From: Actinoalloteichus_B caeruleus
GTDB taxonomy: Bacteria; Actinomycetota; Actinomycetes; Mycobacteriales; Pseudonocardiaceae
NCBI RefSeq assembly: GCF_000718005.1
Contig: NZ_JODV01000008.1
Direction: 5' to 3' (one strand)
DNA length: 64,000 bases
Both the position numbers and the translations under genes were made by a program. Shown one piece after another: positions 1-9,327 of the stretch. The notes under the pieces are model-generated. The model searched no databases and was not told the origin of the DNA. It saw only the letters and a list, made by a program, of their open reading frames with translations. Within the stretch, counting starts at the first letter, position 1; the number at the start of each line of letters is the position of its first letter.

Positions 1-712
1 CGCAGATCGCGCGCCGGTCACCGATGCGCTCGCGCAGCCACTCCACGGTCTCGTCGACGAAGGAGGTGGTCGACCACTGCTCGACGCAGCCGCAGATCCG
101 CCGGACGAAGTTCTCCAGGATCGTGCGACCGAGGGGGGTGTGGGCCACCTCCGGGTGGAACTGCACGCCCCAGTAACGCGCGCCGTCGCTCATCGCGGCG
201 ATCAGCCCACCCTCGCTGCGGGCGACAACCCGGTGACCCGGCGGGGGCTCGAGGATGTGGTCGGTGTGGCTCATCCACACCTCCAGCGACTCGCCGATCC
301 CCTCGAAGAGGAGGTTGTCCTCCAACACCTTGACCGTCGAGCGGCCGAACTCACGCCGCTCCGCCGCCTCGACGCGACCGTCCTGGTGGTAGGCGATGAG
401 CTGCGCGCCGTAGCAGATGCCGAGGACCGGCACCCCTGCCGACCGGACGGCCTCGCTCAGGCCGGGAGCACCGGCGTCGTACACGCTCTGCGGCCCACCG
501 GAGAGGATGATTCCCTTCGGGGCCAGCTCGGCGATACGCTCCTTCGAGCTGTCCGCCGGCAGCAACTCGCAGTACACACCCAGTTCGCGCAGGCGGCGCG
601 CGATCAACAGGCTGTACTGGGACCCGAAGTCGAGGACGACGACGGCCTCGTTCACTGAGGCGGACGGGCGGTTGTAGGCCAGCGACCGCTGGGCACCAAG
701 ACCCGATTGCAT
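1..712 (-). CDS. guaA: GMP synthase (glutamine-hydrolysing), N-terminal part, cut by window edge
   Basis: This is the amidotransferase half of GMP synthase, which converts XMP to GMP with ammonia from glutamine. The reading frame starts at ATG 712 behind AGGAG and runs off the left edge after about 237 codons. The class I glutaminase triad is visible: Cys100 in GICYGAQ, and His186 and Glu188 in QFHPEV. The frame then enters the start of the ATP pyrophosphatase domain (region around VEWLRERIGDRRAI). The nucleotide-binding SGGVDS loop would lie just outside the window. The text is somewhat divergent from the usual actinobacterial GuaA (for example AYHQDGRVEAAERREFGRS), so a second paralogue is possible. 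Identification rests on family motifs recognised by eye. Confidence 0.9.
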   Translation of the reverse strand, partial: MQSGLGAQRSLAYNRPSASVNEAVVVLDFGSQYSLLIARRLRELGVYCELLPADSSKERIAELAPKGIILSGGPQSVYDAGAPGLSEAVRSAGVPVLGICYGAQLIAYHQDGRVEAAERREFGRSTVKVLEDNLLFEGIGESLEVWMSHTDHILEPPPGHRVVARSEGGLIAAMSDGARYWGVQFHPEVAHTPLGRTILENFVRRICGCVEQWSTTSFVDETVEWLRERIGDRRAIC

Positions 713-1150
713 TCCAACTCCTGCTACTCGGCAAACCCGCTAACGGCCCTGCTCCTGAACCGGTGGCAACGGTAGCACTCCGCAGTGGGCCGTCCGGCGG
801 GGTCAGCGGTGCCCCTCCGCCCCACCGCTCCGACGGCCCTGGTCCCCTTTCGCCAGGGCACGGGGCGGCTGGTCCGACCTCCCGCCGCGTTCGACGGCCA
901 CCGGCATGACGAGCGGGTGAGGCAGGTTACCGCCCGGGAATGCTCACACCCCGCTCCGGGTGCGGACCGGCCGACAGCCGGCGGCCCCGGTGCCGTGGCG
1001 GCCGCGGTCCCGCCCGATCGCCCCGGGGATCCCGCTACCAGCGGTGCCCCGTGACCTCGCCACCTCCGACCAGTAGCCGCCGGGCCGACGCGTCGGCGGG
1101 AGGGCCGGCGGGTGTCCTCCGGTCCACCGTCGCCCTCCTCGTCCCGGACC
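713..1150. other. Intergenic region, no gene seen
   Basis: About 440 bases lie between the guaA start and the end of the protease gene. Open frames here have arginine/proline-rich shadow composition and no ribosome site. It should contain the guaA promoter on the minus strand. I see no convincing RNA structure. Confidence 0.5.
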
Positions 1151-1867
1151 TCAGAGCAGGCCGAGCAGGAGACCGCCGCCGACGACGAGCGCGGAGAGGT
1201 TGATGAGGAGGAACACCACGATCCACATCAACGGGCCCGCGGCGGTGAGCCGGGCGAGCTGGTGCGCGTCGGAGTCGCGGGTGTCCGGGCGGTTGCGCAT
1301 CCTCCCGAGCTCCCGCACGGGGCGCACACCGGCGAACAGCAGGAACCATGCGAACAGGAGACCGAACGCCTCCTGGACCTCGACGGCGGCGAACCAGGCG
1401 ACCAGGAAGATGACCGCCCCGGTCAGCAGTACCGAGAGCACGCCGAACGGGTTGCGGATGGCGAGCAGCATCGCGGCCAGCACGACGACGGAGCCGATCA
1501 GCAGCCCCCGGGTCATCCCGTTGGTGACGAGGTACGCGGCGAGCAGCCCCAGGAGGGACGGTGCCGGGTACCCGGCCACGAGGGTGGCGATCATGCCCGG
1601 CCCTCGGGGCCGTCCCACCGACACCGTCACGCCCGAGGTGTCGGAGTGCAACCTGATCCCGGCGAGCCGTCGACCGGTCAGCAGCGCCACGATCGCGTGA
1701 CCGCCCTCGTGGACGATGGTCACGACGTTGCGGAGGAGGCGCCAACTCCCCCGGTGCAGGACGCTGGCCAACGCGACCAGTCCGGCGGCGGCGACGAGCG
1801 CCATCCCGGATTCGACGGTTCGCTCGAGAAGTAGGTCCACCGACGCTCCAGCTTCCACATGCGGCAT
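1151..1867 (-). CDS. M50-family membrane metallopeptidase-like protein
   Basis: This 238-residue integral membrane protein carries the zinc-metalloprotease motif HEGGH (His53, Glu54, His57) in TIVHEGGHAIVALL, preceded by a hydrophobic segment. It is followed by at least five more membrane segments, including MIATLVAGYPAPSLLGLLAA, as in M50B site-2-protease-like proteins of actinobacteria. A second zinc-ligand motif is not obvious, so peptidase activity is inferred from the HExxH motif and topology only. The start at ATG 1867 is preferred because GGGGAG stands at the right distance. An in-frame ATG at 1903 lacks a good site. It is a single gene with no visible operon partner. Confidence 0.75.
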   Translation of the reverse strand: MPHVEAGASVDLLLERTVESGMALVAAAGLVALASVLHRGSWRLLRNVVTIVHEGGHAIVALLTGRRLAGIRLHSDTSGVTVSVGRPRGPGMIATLVAGYPAPSLLGLLAAYLVTNGMTRGLLIGSVVVLAAMLLAIRNPFGVLSVLLTGAVIFLVAWFAAVEVQEAFGLLFAWFLLFAGVRPVRELGRMRNRPDTRDSDAHQLARLTAAGPLMWIVVFLLINLSALVVGGGLLLGLL

Positions 1868-2503
1868 CCGCGCTCCCCAACCGGAGCCGTCCCAAAATTC
1901 CATACGCCGCCACGTCGGCGGTCCGGGGTGGGACCGGGGGCCGGGGGGACGGCCGCGGCGCTCCGACCGACATCGCACGGTGCGCGCGGGGGACGGCTAC
2001 GCGGTGGTCCACGACCCGGCTGGGCGCTGACCCGGAGCCGCCGGGGCGCGGGACGGCGGACCGGGCGGGCCGGCCCGCCCCGGGACGGCCCCCTGCCCGA
2101 CCACGTCCGGTACCCGCGGAGCGCGGAGGGCACGGGCTGGCACCACCCCGCCGACAACTCTCCGCGACGACGGGCACACGGCAGGTTACCGGAGGGTGAC
2201 CGGCGGACCAAATCCCTGAGACATCCCTGAGATGACCCTGAAATGGCGGACGGGCGATTGATTCGCCCGCCGCCGATGTGTCACTGTCCTGCTGCGACCA
2301 CGACCAGCAGACCCCGACGGGAACAGCGGCCGTCTACCCTGCTCCCGACAGCGGCGCAAAGCGGCGCCCGCCTACCCACGCGACGTCACGCCGACGGCTC
2401 CCGGGGCAGGTGCGGAACGGCAGGGGTCCCACGTCGTCCTCGCCGTGGCCCACGGTCGCCCGACCGCAGGCTCTACCGAGACGACCCGCGCACCGAGGGG
2501 ATC
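1868..2503. other. Divergent intergenic region, no gene seen
   Basis: About 640 bases separate the minus-strand M50 gene and the plus-strand glycosyltransferase. An in-frame extension of the glycosyltransferase reaches back to 2243 but has no ribosome site and low-complexity composition, so I treat it as non-coding. It must hold two divergent promoters. Nothing more specific can be supported. Confidence 0.45.
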
Positions 2504-3826
2504 ATGGACAGTTCCCAACCAGGCAACCCGACCGGCACCACTCGACCGACGCCGCGCCCCGCCCGGCCGCGGCCGGTGCCCAAGCCGGTTCGCCGCCTGC
2601 GTCCGGAGGCCAAACCGGCCCCGGTGCGGGTCATGCACTTCAGCGACACCAACCTCCCGCGACGCGACGGCATCGTCACCTCCACGCGCACGCTGCTCGG
2701 AAGTCTCGTCGACCAGGGCCACCAGAGCGTGCTCGTCGTACCCCACCACCCGTCCCAGGGTTCGGAACGCGGTGTGCTGACCCTGGACTCGGTTCCCTGC
2801 GGTGTCGCGGCCCTGCGGCTGGTGCTGCCGAGAGCGGCGCACGTGGACCAGCTGGCCGGCTGGGCACCGGACGTCGTCCACGTCCACACCCCCGGCCCGG
2901 CCGGGCTGTTGGGGATCATGACGGCCCGCAGGTTGGGTGTGCCGGTGGTGCACACCTACCACACGGACCTGCACGCCTACGCCGAGGCGTACCGGGCGCC
3001 GAGCGCCGCGCTCCGGTTGATGCTGCGGATGTACGCGCGGAGGCTGGACCGCCCCGTCCCCAAGGTGGGGCGTGGCCGGAACGCCAAGCGGGCGCTGATC
3101 GACGCCGTGAACGAGCTGCTGCTCGAGGACGCCGGTGCCGTCGTCGTCCCCACTCCGGCCATCCTGGAGCGCACGACCCTGTCGGTACCGGAGGACCGGA
3201 TGTTCGTGGCGCCCGCCGCCGTGAGCAGGCCGTCCCTCGACGCGGACGCCGCTGCCGACTTCCGACGGCGGTGGAGCATTCCCGAGCGCGCTCCGGTGGT
3301 GCTCTTCGTGGGCAGGGTGAACCGGGAGAAGGGCGTCGACCTGCTGGTGCCGGCCTTCGAGCGCGTGGCGGCGGAGCTGCCCGACGCGCGCCTGGTCCTG
3401 GTGGGCGCGGTGTACCAGAAACGCGAACTACGTCGGATGTTGAAGCGGCATGGCATCGCGGACCGCACGCACGTGCTCGGTGAGCAGCCGGCGGACGAGG
3501 TCGCCGCCGCCTACGCGGCCTGCGACGTGTTCGCCTTCCCCTCCCAGAGCGACACCCAGGGCCTGGTCCTCCAGGAGGCCGCGCTCGCTGGCCGGCCGGC
3601 CGTTCTGGTCGACCCCGCGCTGCACACCTCCAACGCGGTCGCCAATGCCTTCGAACTGACCGAGCCGTCCCCGGACGCCTTCGCCGACCGGACCGTGGAC
3701 CTGCTCCGAGCGCCGGAGCGGTCCGCCGCCATCGGGGCGCGGGCCAGGGAGCGGGCGGCAGCGCACACGACGGCCAGCTACGCCTCGACGATGGTGGACA
3801 TCTACCGGCACGTCCTCGCCGACTGA
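2504..3826 (+). CDS. GT4-type glycosyltransferase
   Basis: This 440-residue retaining glycosyltransferase has a GT-B fold. After a 40-residue Pro/Arg-rich N-terminus comes the glycosyl_transf_4 acceptor half (VMHFSDTNLPRRDGIVTSTR; HVHTPGPAGLLG; VHTYHTDLHAYAEAYR). The donor-binding half follows, with VLFVGRVNREKGVDLL, a canonical GT4 strand-loop, and the FPSQSDTQGLVLQEAALAGRP region that contains the EX7E-like nucleotide-sugar motif. It resembles enzymes that build phosphatidylinositol mannosides or other cell-envelope glycolipids, but the acceptor cannot be read from sequence. The ATG at 2504 follows GAGGGG. The longer frame from 2243 is unlikely. Confidence 0.85.
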   Translation: MDSSQPGNPTGTTRPTPRPARPRPVPKPVRRLRPEAKPAPVRVMHFSDTNLPRRDGIVTSTRTLLGSLVDQGHQSVLVVPHHPSQGSERGVLTLDSVPCGVAALRLVLPRAAHVDQLAGWAPDVVHVHTPGPAGLLGIMTARRLGVPVVHTYHTDLHAYAEAYRAPSAALRLMLRMYARRLDRPVPKVGRGRNAKRALIDAVNELLLEDAGAVVVPTPAILERTTLSVPEDRMFVAPAAVSRPSLDADAAADFRRRWSIPERAPVVLFVGRVNREKGVDLLVPAFERVAAELPDARLVLVGAVYQKRELRRMLKRHGIADRTHVLGEQPADEVAAAYAACDVFAFPSQSDTQGLVLQEAALAGRPAVLVDPALHTSNAVANAFELTEPSPDAFADRTVDLLRAPERSAAIGARARERAAAHTTASYASTMVDIYRHVLAD

Positions 3827-3935
3827 CCGGGTGGAGTGGGGAGTTCGTGACCGTGGCGAGCCGTGATCGCCCTCGCCGGGCGGTCGGCCCCGGGCCGACC
3901 GTCCGGTTCGGGGCTGGTGGCTCGACGGGGGACCC

Positions 3936-4280
3936 TCAGATGCGCTCGCCGGCCTTCAGCCGGGTGGTCACCTTCCGCTCGGCGACGAAGGAGAAGAAGG
4001 GGACGGTGCCGGCGAGGAGGACGAGCACGGTCCCCTTGATGGACCACCGGCACTTCATCGCGAGATCGAAGGCGAACACCAGGTAGACCATGTAGGCGAA
4101 CCCGTGCACCGGCCCGATGATGGTCATCACCAGGTCGTGTTCCGCGAGGTAGCGGAGGGGCATCGCCACGAGCACGAGGATCAACAGGCAGACCCCGGTC
4201 ACGAAGGCGAGGACCCTGAACCGGGTCAGCGCGCCCATCGGGACGGTGAAGGTCTGCGGCTGCTTGTCCACCGAGGTCAC
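3936..4280 (-). CDS. DUF3817 small integral membrane protein
   Basis: The 114-residue protein has three membrane segments (about residues 22-45, 55-75 and 84-100) and the family text LTRFRVLAFVTGVCLLILV and GPVHGFAYMVYLVFAFDLA. This matches DUF3817, a widespread actinobacterial protein of unknown function. Its start overlaps the stop of the upstream gene by four bases (ATGA), so the two are translationally coupled. Confidence 0.85.
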   Translation of the reverse strand: MTSVDKQPQTFTVPMGALTRFRVLAFVTGVCLLILVLVAMPLRYLAEHDLVMTIIGPVHGFAYMVYLVFAFDLAMKCRWSIKGTVLVLLAGTVPFFSFVAERKVTTRLKAGERI

Positions 4281-4774
4281 GTCGCCTCCATCTGGGCAGG
4301 GGAGCCCGGTCGTTCGTCCGCTCGACGCAGGGCCGCCAGGTACTCGTTGTACTCGGTCAGCCCGGCCTCGTGGTCCTGTGCTGGTCGGTCGTTCTCGTGC
4401 GTGCGTGGTTCGGAGCCGGATCGGAGCCTGGCGAGCTGCGCCTCGGCGGCGGCGGCCCTCGCCGAGACGCGGGGCGACGGGGCCGTGCCCTCGGCCTCGT
4501 CGGCCCGTTCACCGCCGTCCTCGAGGACCACTGGGAGCTGGGGCGACGCCGGGTCGGCACGCTCGGCCTCCATGCGCAGCAGGCGCCACCACACGTACGC
4601 GGTGAAGACGCCGATGAAGGGCCAGAGCACCGTGTAACCGAGGTTCAGGCCGCGTCCGTCGATCGACTGGAACCGGTCCCACTGCCACCAGCCGAGCCGG
4701 AACGACGCCAGGACGATCACCAGGGTCAGCAGGTGCAACACCAGCCACCGAGGTCGTAGCAGCAGGTCACGCAC
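4277..4774 (-). CDS. Conserved membrane protein, partner of the DUF3817 gene
   Basis: The 165-residue protein has two N-terminal membrane segments (about residues 10-30 and 42-63) and the text SFRLGWWQWDRF, reminiscent of the first helix of SURF1-like proteins. A charged, probably disordered cytoplasmic tail rich in Ala, Glu and Arg follows. It lies directly upstream of the DUF3817 gene with a four-base overlap, an arrangement I know from other actinomycetes. Function is unknown. The SURF1 resemblance covers one helix only and is not enough for a family call. Confidence 0.75.
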   Translation of the reverse strand: MRDLLLRPRWLVLHLLTLVIVLASFRLGWWQWDRFQSIDGRGLNLGYTVLWPFIGVFTAYVWWRLLRMEAERADPASPQLPVVLEDGGERADEAEGTAPSPRVSARAAAAEAQLARLRSGSEPRTHENDRPAQDHEAGLTEYNEYLAALRRADERPGSPAQMEAT

Positions 4775-5023
4775 GCCTGGACGCTAGCACTCCGGTCGGG
4801 TGCCGGTGCGAGCCGGTATGCGCCAGTCGTGGTCCGGGTCGCCCCGGGAGTGCTGGGGCGACGACCAGGGGACGCGCCGACGACACGGTGATGGGTGAAC
4901 ACCGCCGGAAGGCCGGTCCCAGCTCGTCCGGGACGGGTGGGGTGGGCGTTCAGCGCGCGGACGGCGAACGGCCCGGTCCCCCCTTCCGGGAGAACCGGGC
5001 CGCCGGTCCGCTGGCGCTACCTG

Positions 5024-6046
5024 TCAGAGCGAGATCCCCCGCTCCGCCAGCCAGGGCTGCGGGTCGATCTTCTGTCCGTTGACGTGCACCTCGAAGTGCA
5101 GGTGCGGGCCGGTGGACTGACCACGGTTGCCCATGGTCGCGATCTGCTCGCCGACACCCACCCGCTGGCCGACGCTGACCAGGGACTGGTCGATGTGGCC
5201 GTAGACGGTGATGGTCCCGTCGTCGTGCTGCACCCGGACCCACAGGCCGAAGCCACTGGCCGGCCCGGAGCTGATCACCGTGCCGGAGGTGGTGGAGTAG
5301 ATCGGGGTTCCGATCGAGTTGGCGATGTCGACACCGTAGTGCGTGGTGCCCCACCGGGCGCCGAAGCCGGAGGTGAAACGCCCCTCGGCCGGCTTGACGA
5401 ACTGGACGTTCGCCGCGGCCTGCTCGGCAGCAGCCTGCTCAGCCGCAGCCTGCTCAGCCGCAGCCTGCTCAGCCGCGGCCTGCTCAGCCGCGGCCTGCTC
5501 AGCCGCGGCCTGCTCGGCGGCGGCCTGCTCGGCAGCAGCCTGCTCGGCAGCAGCCTGCTCAGCAGCGGCCTGCTCAGCAGCGGCCTGCTCAGCCGCAGCC
5601 TGCTCGACGGCGGCCTGCTCAGCCGCAGCCTGCTCGGCAGCGGCCTGCTCGGCAGCAGCCTGCTCAGCCGCCCGGCGCTCGACGGCCTCCTGGGCCGCCT
5701 GTTCGGCGGCGGCCAGCTTGGCCTGGAGTTCCTCGTTCTTCTGGAGCTTGGCGGCTTCCTCCTGCTGGTCGACCTGCCGATGGATCGGCAGGACCTCCAG
5801 CGCGGGCAGCCGGCCGTCGGTGTCAACGCCGGAGTCGCCGAGGGCGACGCCGGAGCCTGCCACCAGCGGGCCTCCCGCGAGGAAGAACGCCCCGGCCAAC
5901 GCGCCCGCTACCGCGGACTTGTGGCCTTCCCGCAGCGGGAGCTGCGGCAGACGATGTGCTGCGCGGCCGTGACGGGAGGACCGAGCCAGTGCCTCCAGCA
6001 GAGCCGGCGAGGGATGGTGACCGCTCAGGGAGCGATGCCGAGCCAT
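5024..6046 (-). CDS. M23 (LytM-type) peptidoglycan endopeptidase with AAEQA-repeat linker
   Basis: The 340-residue protein is predicted to be secreted and to cleave peptidoglycan cross-bridges. An N-terminal basic region and a hydrophobic stretch (about residues 45-70) act as signal or anchor. A long alanine/glutamate/glutamine linker, predicted to be helical, follows and contains 17 EQ units. The M23 domain has His236 and Asp240 (HYGVD) and His315/His317 (GPHLHFEVH), the zinc site and catalytic histidine of the family. The ATG at 6046 follows GAAAGG. The gene has its own promoter about 130 bases upstream. Confidence 0.9.
   Translation of the reverse strand: MARHRSLSGHHPSPALLEALARSSRHGRAAHRLPQLPLREGHKSAVAGALAGAFFLAGGPLVAGSGVALGDSGVDTDGRLPALEVLPIHRQVDQQEEAAKLQKNEELQAKLAAAEQAAQEAVERRAAEQAAAEQAAAEQAAAEQAAVEQAAAEQAAAEQAAAEQAAAEQAAAEQAAAEQAAAEQAAAEQAAAEQAAAEQAAAEQAAAEQAAANVQFVKPAEGRFTSGFGARWGTTHYGVDIANSIGTPIYSTTSGTVISSGPASGFGLWVRVQHDDGTITVYGHIDQSLVSVGQRVGVGEQIATMGNRGQSTGPHLHFEVHVNGQKIDPQPWLAERGISL
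5414..5668 (-). repeat. 17-copy 15-bp tandem repeat encoding the AAEQA linker
   Basis: The core gcctgctc recurs 17 times at 15-base spacing in the plus-strand sequence, encoding 5-residue AAEQA units on the minus strand. Copies differ mostly at third positions (gcc/gca/gcg) and once as AAVEQ, so they are under protein-level constraint but prone to slippage and unequal crossing-over. The linker is probably a variable-length rigid spacer between membrane and catalytic domain. Confidence 0.9.
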
Positions 6047-6174
6047 AGATGACCTTTCGTCCGTCTCGGGGGAGGCTCGGCCACTCGGACTCGGGCGGGG
6101 GATCCCGGAAGGGAGACCGATCTGTCATCCCTTGCACGTCCATACGTCGTGACCGAACCGTGACGTACTGACTG

Positions 6175-6204
6175 ACCGTAACCAAAAAAGCAAAATCAAT
6201 GCAA
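6175..6204 (-). promoter_or_regulatory. Putative vegetative promoter of the M23 peptidase gene
   Basis: On the minus strand TTGCAT (6204-6199) and TACGGT (6180-6175) are separated by 18 bases in an A/T-rich island that stands out from the surroundings. This predicts a leader of about 120 nt before ATG 6046. The assignment is from consensus similarity only. Confidence 0.45.
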
Positions 6205-7350
6205 GTGTGGGTGACGCCGCACCCATTCACCATGATCGAAATAGCCAAATGGTCACTATGCGCGATCTCTTGCGCATTCAACCGCCAGCCGCAGGACAAA
6301 ACCGCCACCTTCGCCCGGATATTCCGCACCCCCCGACAACACCCCCGACCACCGGCGCCAGCGGCATCCGACGCCTCGGCCCGCGACCCTCGGGAACCAC
6401 CCATCACGGCTGGCAGCGGCGTCATCCACCTCCGCCGAGGCGCCCACCCCCACAACCAGTCGACAGCCCGAGTGACGGCGCTCACCCGAGCCCTGGACCC
6501 GCTCCGGGCACCCGCCGAACCGCCGTCTCGGGGCCCTCGGACAGCCGCCCCGAGGTGGGTGGCCCACCAGGTTGAAGCCCCTGGACCAGCAGGACCTCGG
6601 ACCCATCGGGTCACGTCGTGACGGCGGCCACGACGCCACCAGGACGCGGCCCAGTCGAGCGCTCCGCCCTCAGGTACCAGCGAGCCAACCGAGGGACGGG
6701 CACCCCGCCACCGCTCCCGCCCCCACCGCGCGGGTCACGGGGTGACGAACCGGGATCTCGCGTGGAACCGGGGACCGCCGATGAGGATCTCGGGACCGGA
6801 CGATTCGCAATCCCCCCTTTTCCCGCGACGCGAACACCTTCTTCTCCCCGTCCGCCACACGACGAGATCACGTGAGCCGGGAAACGGGTCCACTGTGCTT
6901 CCGTCCATGGTGGACCGGGACACGGCCGTCCACCGATCCCCCTTTTTCCCCTTACCGAATCCCGCACGTGATCACGGACCGTGATCACCTCGCCGGTCGG
7001 GTCGGTCGGATCGGCGACGGCCGCACCATCACGGTGCCGATGGCACTCGGGTCCACCCGGCGTCGGCCGAGCGGGACCGCACGGCCCCCCACGAGGTCGT
7101 TCCCGTCCGCAGCCGCCGTCTCGTGACGCCCGCCGGGTAGCCGGAGGCCACCGTCGCCCTCCTGTCCGACGCGGACCCGTGGAGGCGGAATCCCGGGGCT
7201 GCGCGGCGGGCGCGCGGCACCCGCGCGGTTCCCACCTCCGGACGGGGTCCCCCGTGACGGCGTGTCGGGCTCCGACGCACGGACGGTAACCGGGGAATGA
7301 CTCGTCCGGGGCTTTCCCATCCTGCTCGCGGCACGCGAGCATACGGGGTC
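6205..7350. other. Long non-coding tract with palindromes and a repeated pyrimidine run
   Basis: More than 1.1 kb lacks a believable gene. It contains GTGATCAC twice as a perfect inverted/direct pair (6968-6975 and 6981-6988). It also holds a 7-base stem GGTGGAC/GTCCACC around 6910-6940 followed by a pyrimidine run, and two similar runs (around 6808-6825 and 6936-6955). Open frames in both directions are Arg/Pro/Gly shadow sequence. Confidence 0.5.
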
Positions 7351-8751
7351 ATGATCACAGCGGGCCCCGGGCGACCGGCCACCGACCGGACGACCAGGCG
7401 ATGGCTGCGACTCGTCGTGTGGCCCTCCTTCGCCCTGCTCGTCCTGGGTCCCGTCCTCTTCCTGTGGTTGTCCCACGACGTGGGTGAGCCGGATCGCCTC
7501 CGCCTGCGACTCGAGGCGGTCCGGGCCGCGGCCAGCGCGGCCGCGTTGACAGCGCTGTGCGGCGCCCTGGTCGGCGCGGTCCACCTCGTGGGCAGGTGGT
7601 CCGCTCAGGGCGGGCGCCCCCGGGAGGCGGCTCCGACGGTGCCCGGCTCGGCGAGGAGGGCGCCCTCTCAGCCGCACCGTCAGCGAGACGGGGAGGAGGT
7701 CGTGCTCCCCGGTCCCGACTCCTCCCGTCCGACGACGAGCAGGTTCGGGCGGATCTCCCCCCGCCCGGCGCTGGCGGACCGGCGGGCGGTCACCGAGTTG
7801 TACGGGCTCGGGGCCAACCAGCTCGGCAGCGAACGGGCGCCCGTCCGCATGGCGGGCGTGTACGCGCTGGACCAGCTGGGGCAGTGCTACCCGGACCAGC
7901 GGCAGACCGTGGTCGACGTCCTGTGCGGGTACCTGCGCATGCCGTTCGCCGTGCCGCCCCAGCTGCGGTCGGACCGGCCCTACCCCTCGGACCGGGAGCT
8001 GGCGGCGAGGGAGGAGCTCCAGGTCCGCATGGCGGTGCAACGTGTCCTGGCGAACCACCTCAGGCCGGCGGAGGACGCCTCGGGGAGGCCGGCTGCGACC
8101 TTCTGGCCCGACATCGATGTCGACCTCAGCCATGCCGTGTTGGTCGATCTGGACCTCACCGGTTGTCGACCGCGCACGGCGCGCCTCTCCGGGGCGAGGT
8201 TCTCCGGCTTCGCCTGGTTCGCCGGAGCGACCTTCGAGGGGCCCGCGTGGTTCGTCGACGCCACCTTCGACGGCCACGCCTGGTTCGAGAACTCGCGCTT
8301 CCTGTCCCCGGCCTGGTTCCTGAACGCGCGGTTCCTCGGTGAGACTCGGTTCAAGGAGTCCCGGTTCGACGGCGACGCGTGGTTCCTGCACGCCCAGTTC
8401 GCCGGTCAGACGAAGTTCACCGGCAGCGAGTTCCGCGGGGCCGCCAGGTTCGGCGGTGCCCTCTTCGCCGGTGAGGCCAGGTTCCGCGAGGTGGAGTTCC
8501 ACGGGGCGGCCGAACTGCCGCAACCCGACATCGACCTCCGCGCCTCCCTGGTCCGGCGCCCCTCGGACACCACGCACCGCACCTGGCCGCCCGGCTGGCG
8601 GGTCCGGGAGACGGACTCGCTGGTGGGCAATCTCGAACTCGCCGAGGCCGCCCCGACGTCACCGGTGGGGCCTGGCCGAGTGGCGACCGGCCTGGTCGAC
8701 GGTGACACCGGTGCCGAGCCCGGCTCCGGTGACCCCGGTTCGACGCCCTAG
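7351..8751 (+). CDS. Membrane-anchored pentapeptide-repeat protein
   Basis: This 466-residue protein begins with two hydrophobic segments (about residues 18-42 and 61-80), then a linker and a conserved actinobacterial region (VRMAGVYALDQLGQCYPDQRQTVVDVLCGYLR). A pentapeptide-repeat solenoid of the phenylalanine-rich type follows: FSGFAWFAGATFEGPAWF, FLSPAWFLNARF, FDGDAWFLHAQF. Pentapeptide solenoids form a right-handed quadrilateral beta-helix and mediate protein contacts; no enzymatic role is implied. The frame can start at 7297 or 7351, neither with a strong ribosome site; 7351 gives the more normal N-terminus. It is monocistronic. Confidence 0.85.
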   Translation: MITAGPGRPATDRTTRRWLRLVVWPSFALLVLGPVLFLWLSHDVGEPDRLRLRLEAVRAAASAAALTALCGALVGAVHLVGRWSAQGGRPREAAPTVPGSARRAPSQPHRQRDGEEVVLPGPDSSRPTTSRFGRISPRPALADRRAVTELYGLGANQLGSERAPVRMAGVYALDQLGQCYPDQRQTVVDVLCGYLRMPFAVPPQLRSDRPYPSDRELAAREELQVRMAVQRVLANHLRPAEDASGRPAATFWPDIDVDLSHAVLVDLDLTGCRPRTARLSGARFSGFAWFAGATFEGPAWFVDATFDGHAWFENSRFLSPAWFLNARFLGETRFKESRFDGDAWFLHAQFAGQTKFTGSEFRGAARFGGALFAGEARFREVEFHGAAELPQPDIDLRASLVRRPSDTTHRTWPPGWRVRETDSLVGNLELAEAAPTSPVGPGRVATGLVDGDTGAEPGSGDPGSTP

Positions 8752-9327
8752 CGACCGAGGGCCGGGTCACCGCCGGCACCGGGAGGCCGGCCCACGTGGG
8801 ACCGGAGATGCCCACCCGTCGCCTCGGCGTCCCGGGAGCCCGCCTCTCCCCGGCCCGAGCGTGCCCAGCGCCGGGTGGGTCGCCGAGCCGGCGGTGCCCG
8901 AGGACACCGCCGGGGGTGAGGAGTGTCGACCGCCCCTCGGCGGCGGACGTGTCGGGCGCCATAGCGCCTGCGGTTGCTCCGCCCGCGTGGGGATGGTTGG
9001 GTCCGAGGACCGGGTGCCCACCGCCGTCCACCGAGGCCGAGGGGCCGAGCCACCGGCTCGAGCCACGTCCGAGGCGTCGATACGGCAGGCGGTATACATG
9101 CACCCGCACGACTTGTCGGAAGATCGATTTTCCACATACGGTGGGCAGCGGTAGCTCAGTTGATCAGGCCCGGCACGGCCCCCTGTGGCTGGTCCGGCAG
9201 CCTGAGCCGCTCCGGAACCAGCGGATTCGGCGCCCCGCTCACCCTCCGGGTGGCGGTCGCCCCCGCCTGTTCCGGACGGCTCCGGCGACGAACCGCCGCC
9301 ACCGGTCGGAAGGGATACGGACGGACG
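8752..9327. other. Intergenic region, no gene seen
   Basis: About 575 bases lie between the pentapeptide protein and the first STAS gene. A short tRNA-like string (ggtagctcagttg near 9151) does not extend into a cloverleaf. The region presumably holds the STAS gene promoter. A slightly A/T-richer patch lies at 9090-9150. Confidence 0.5.

Noticed and set aside
2243..2503. N-terminal extension of the first glycosyltransferase
   Set aside because: The extra 87 codons are low complexity with no ribosome site, while ATG 2504 has one.
6047..6168. Possible c-di-AMP (ydaO-type) riboswitch before the M23 peptidase
   Set aside because: Such switches often precede wall hydrolases in actinobacteria, but I could not match the conserved core in this 120-nt leader. 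A covariance-model search would decide.
9145..9175. tRNA-like string ggtagctcagttg
   Set aside because: The sequence does not continue into D, anticodon or T arms, and no 3' acceptor complement is found. It is a chance match.
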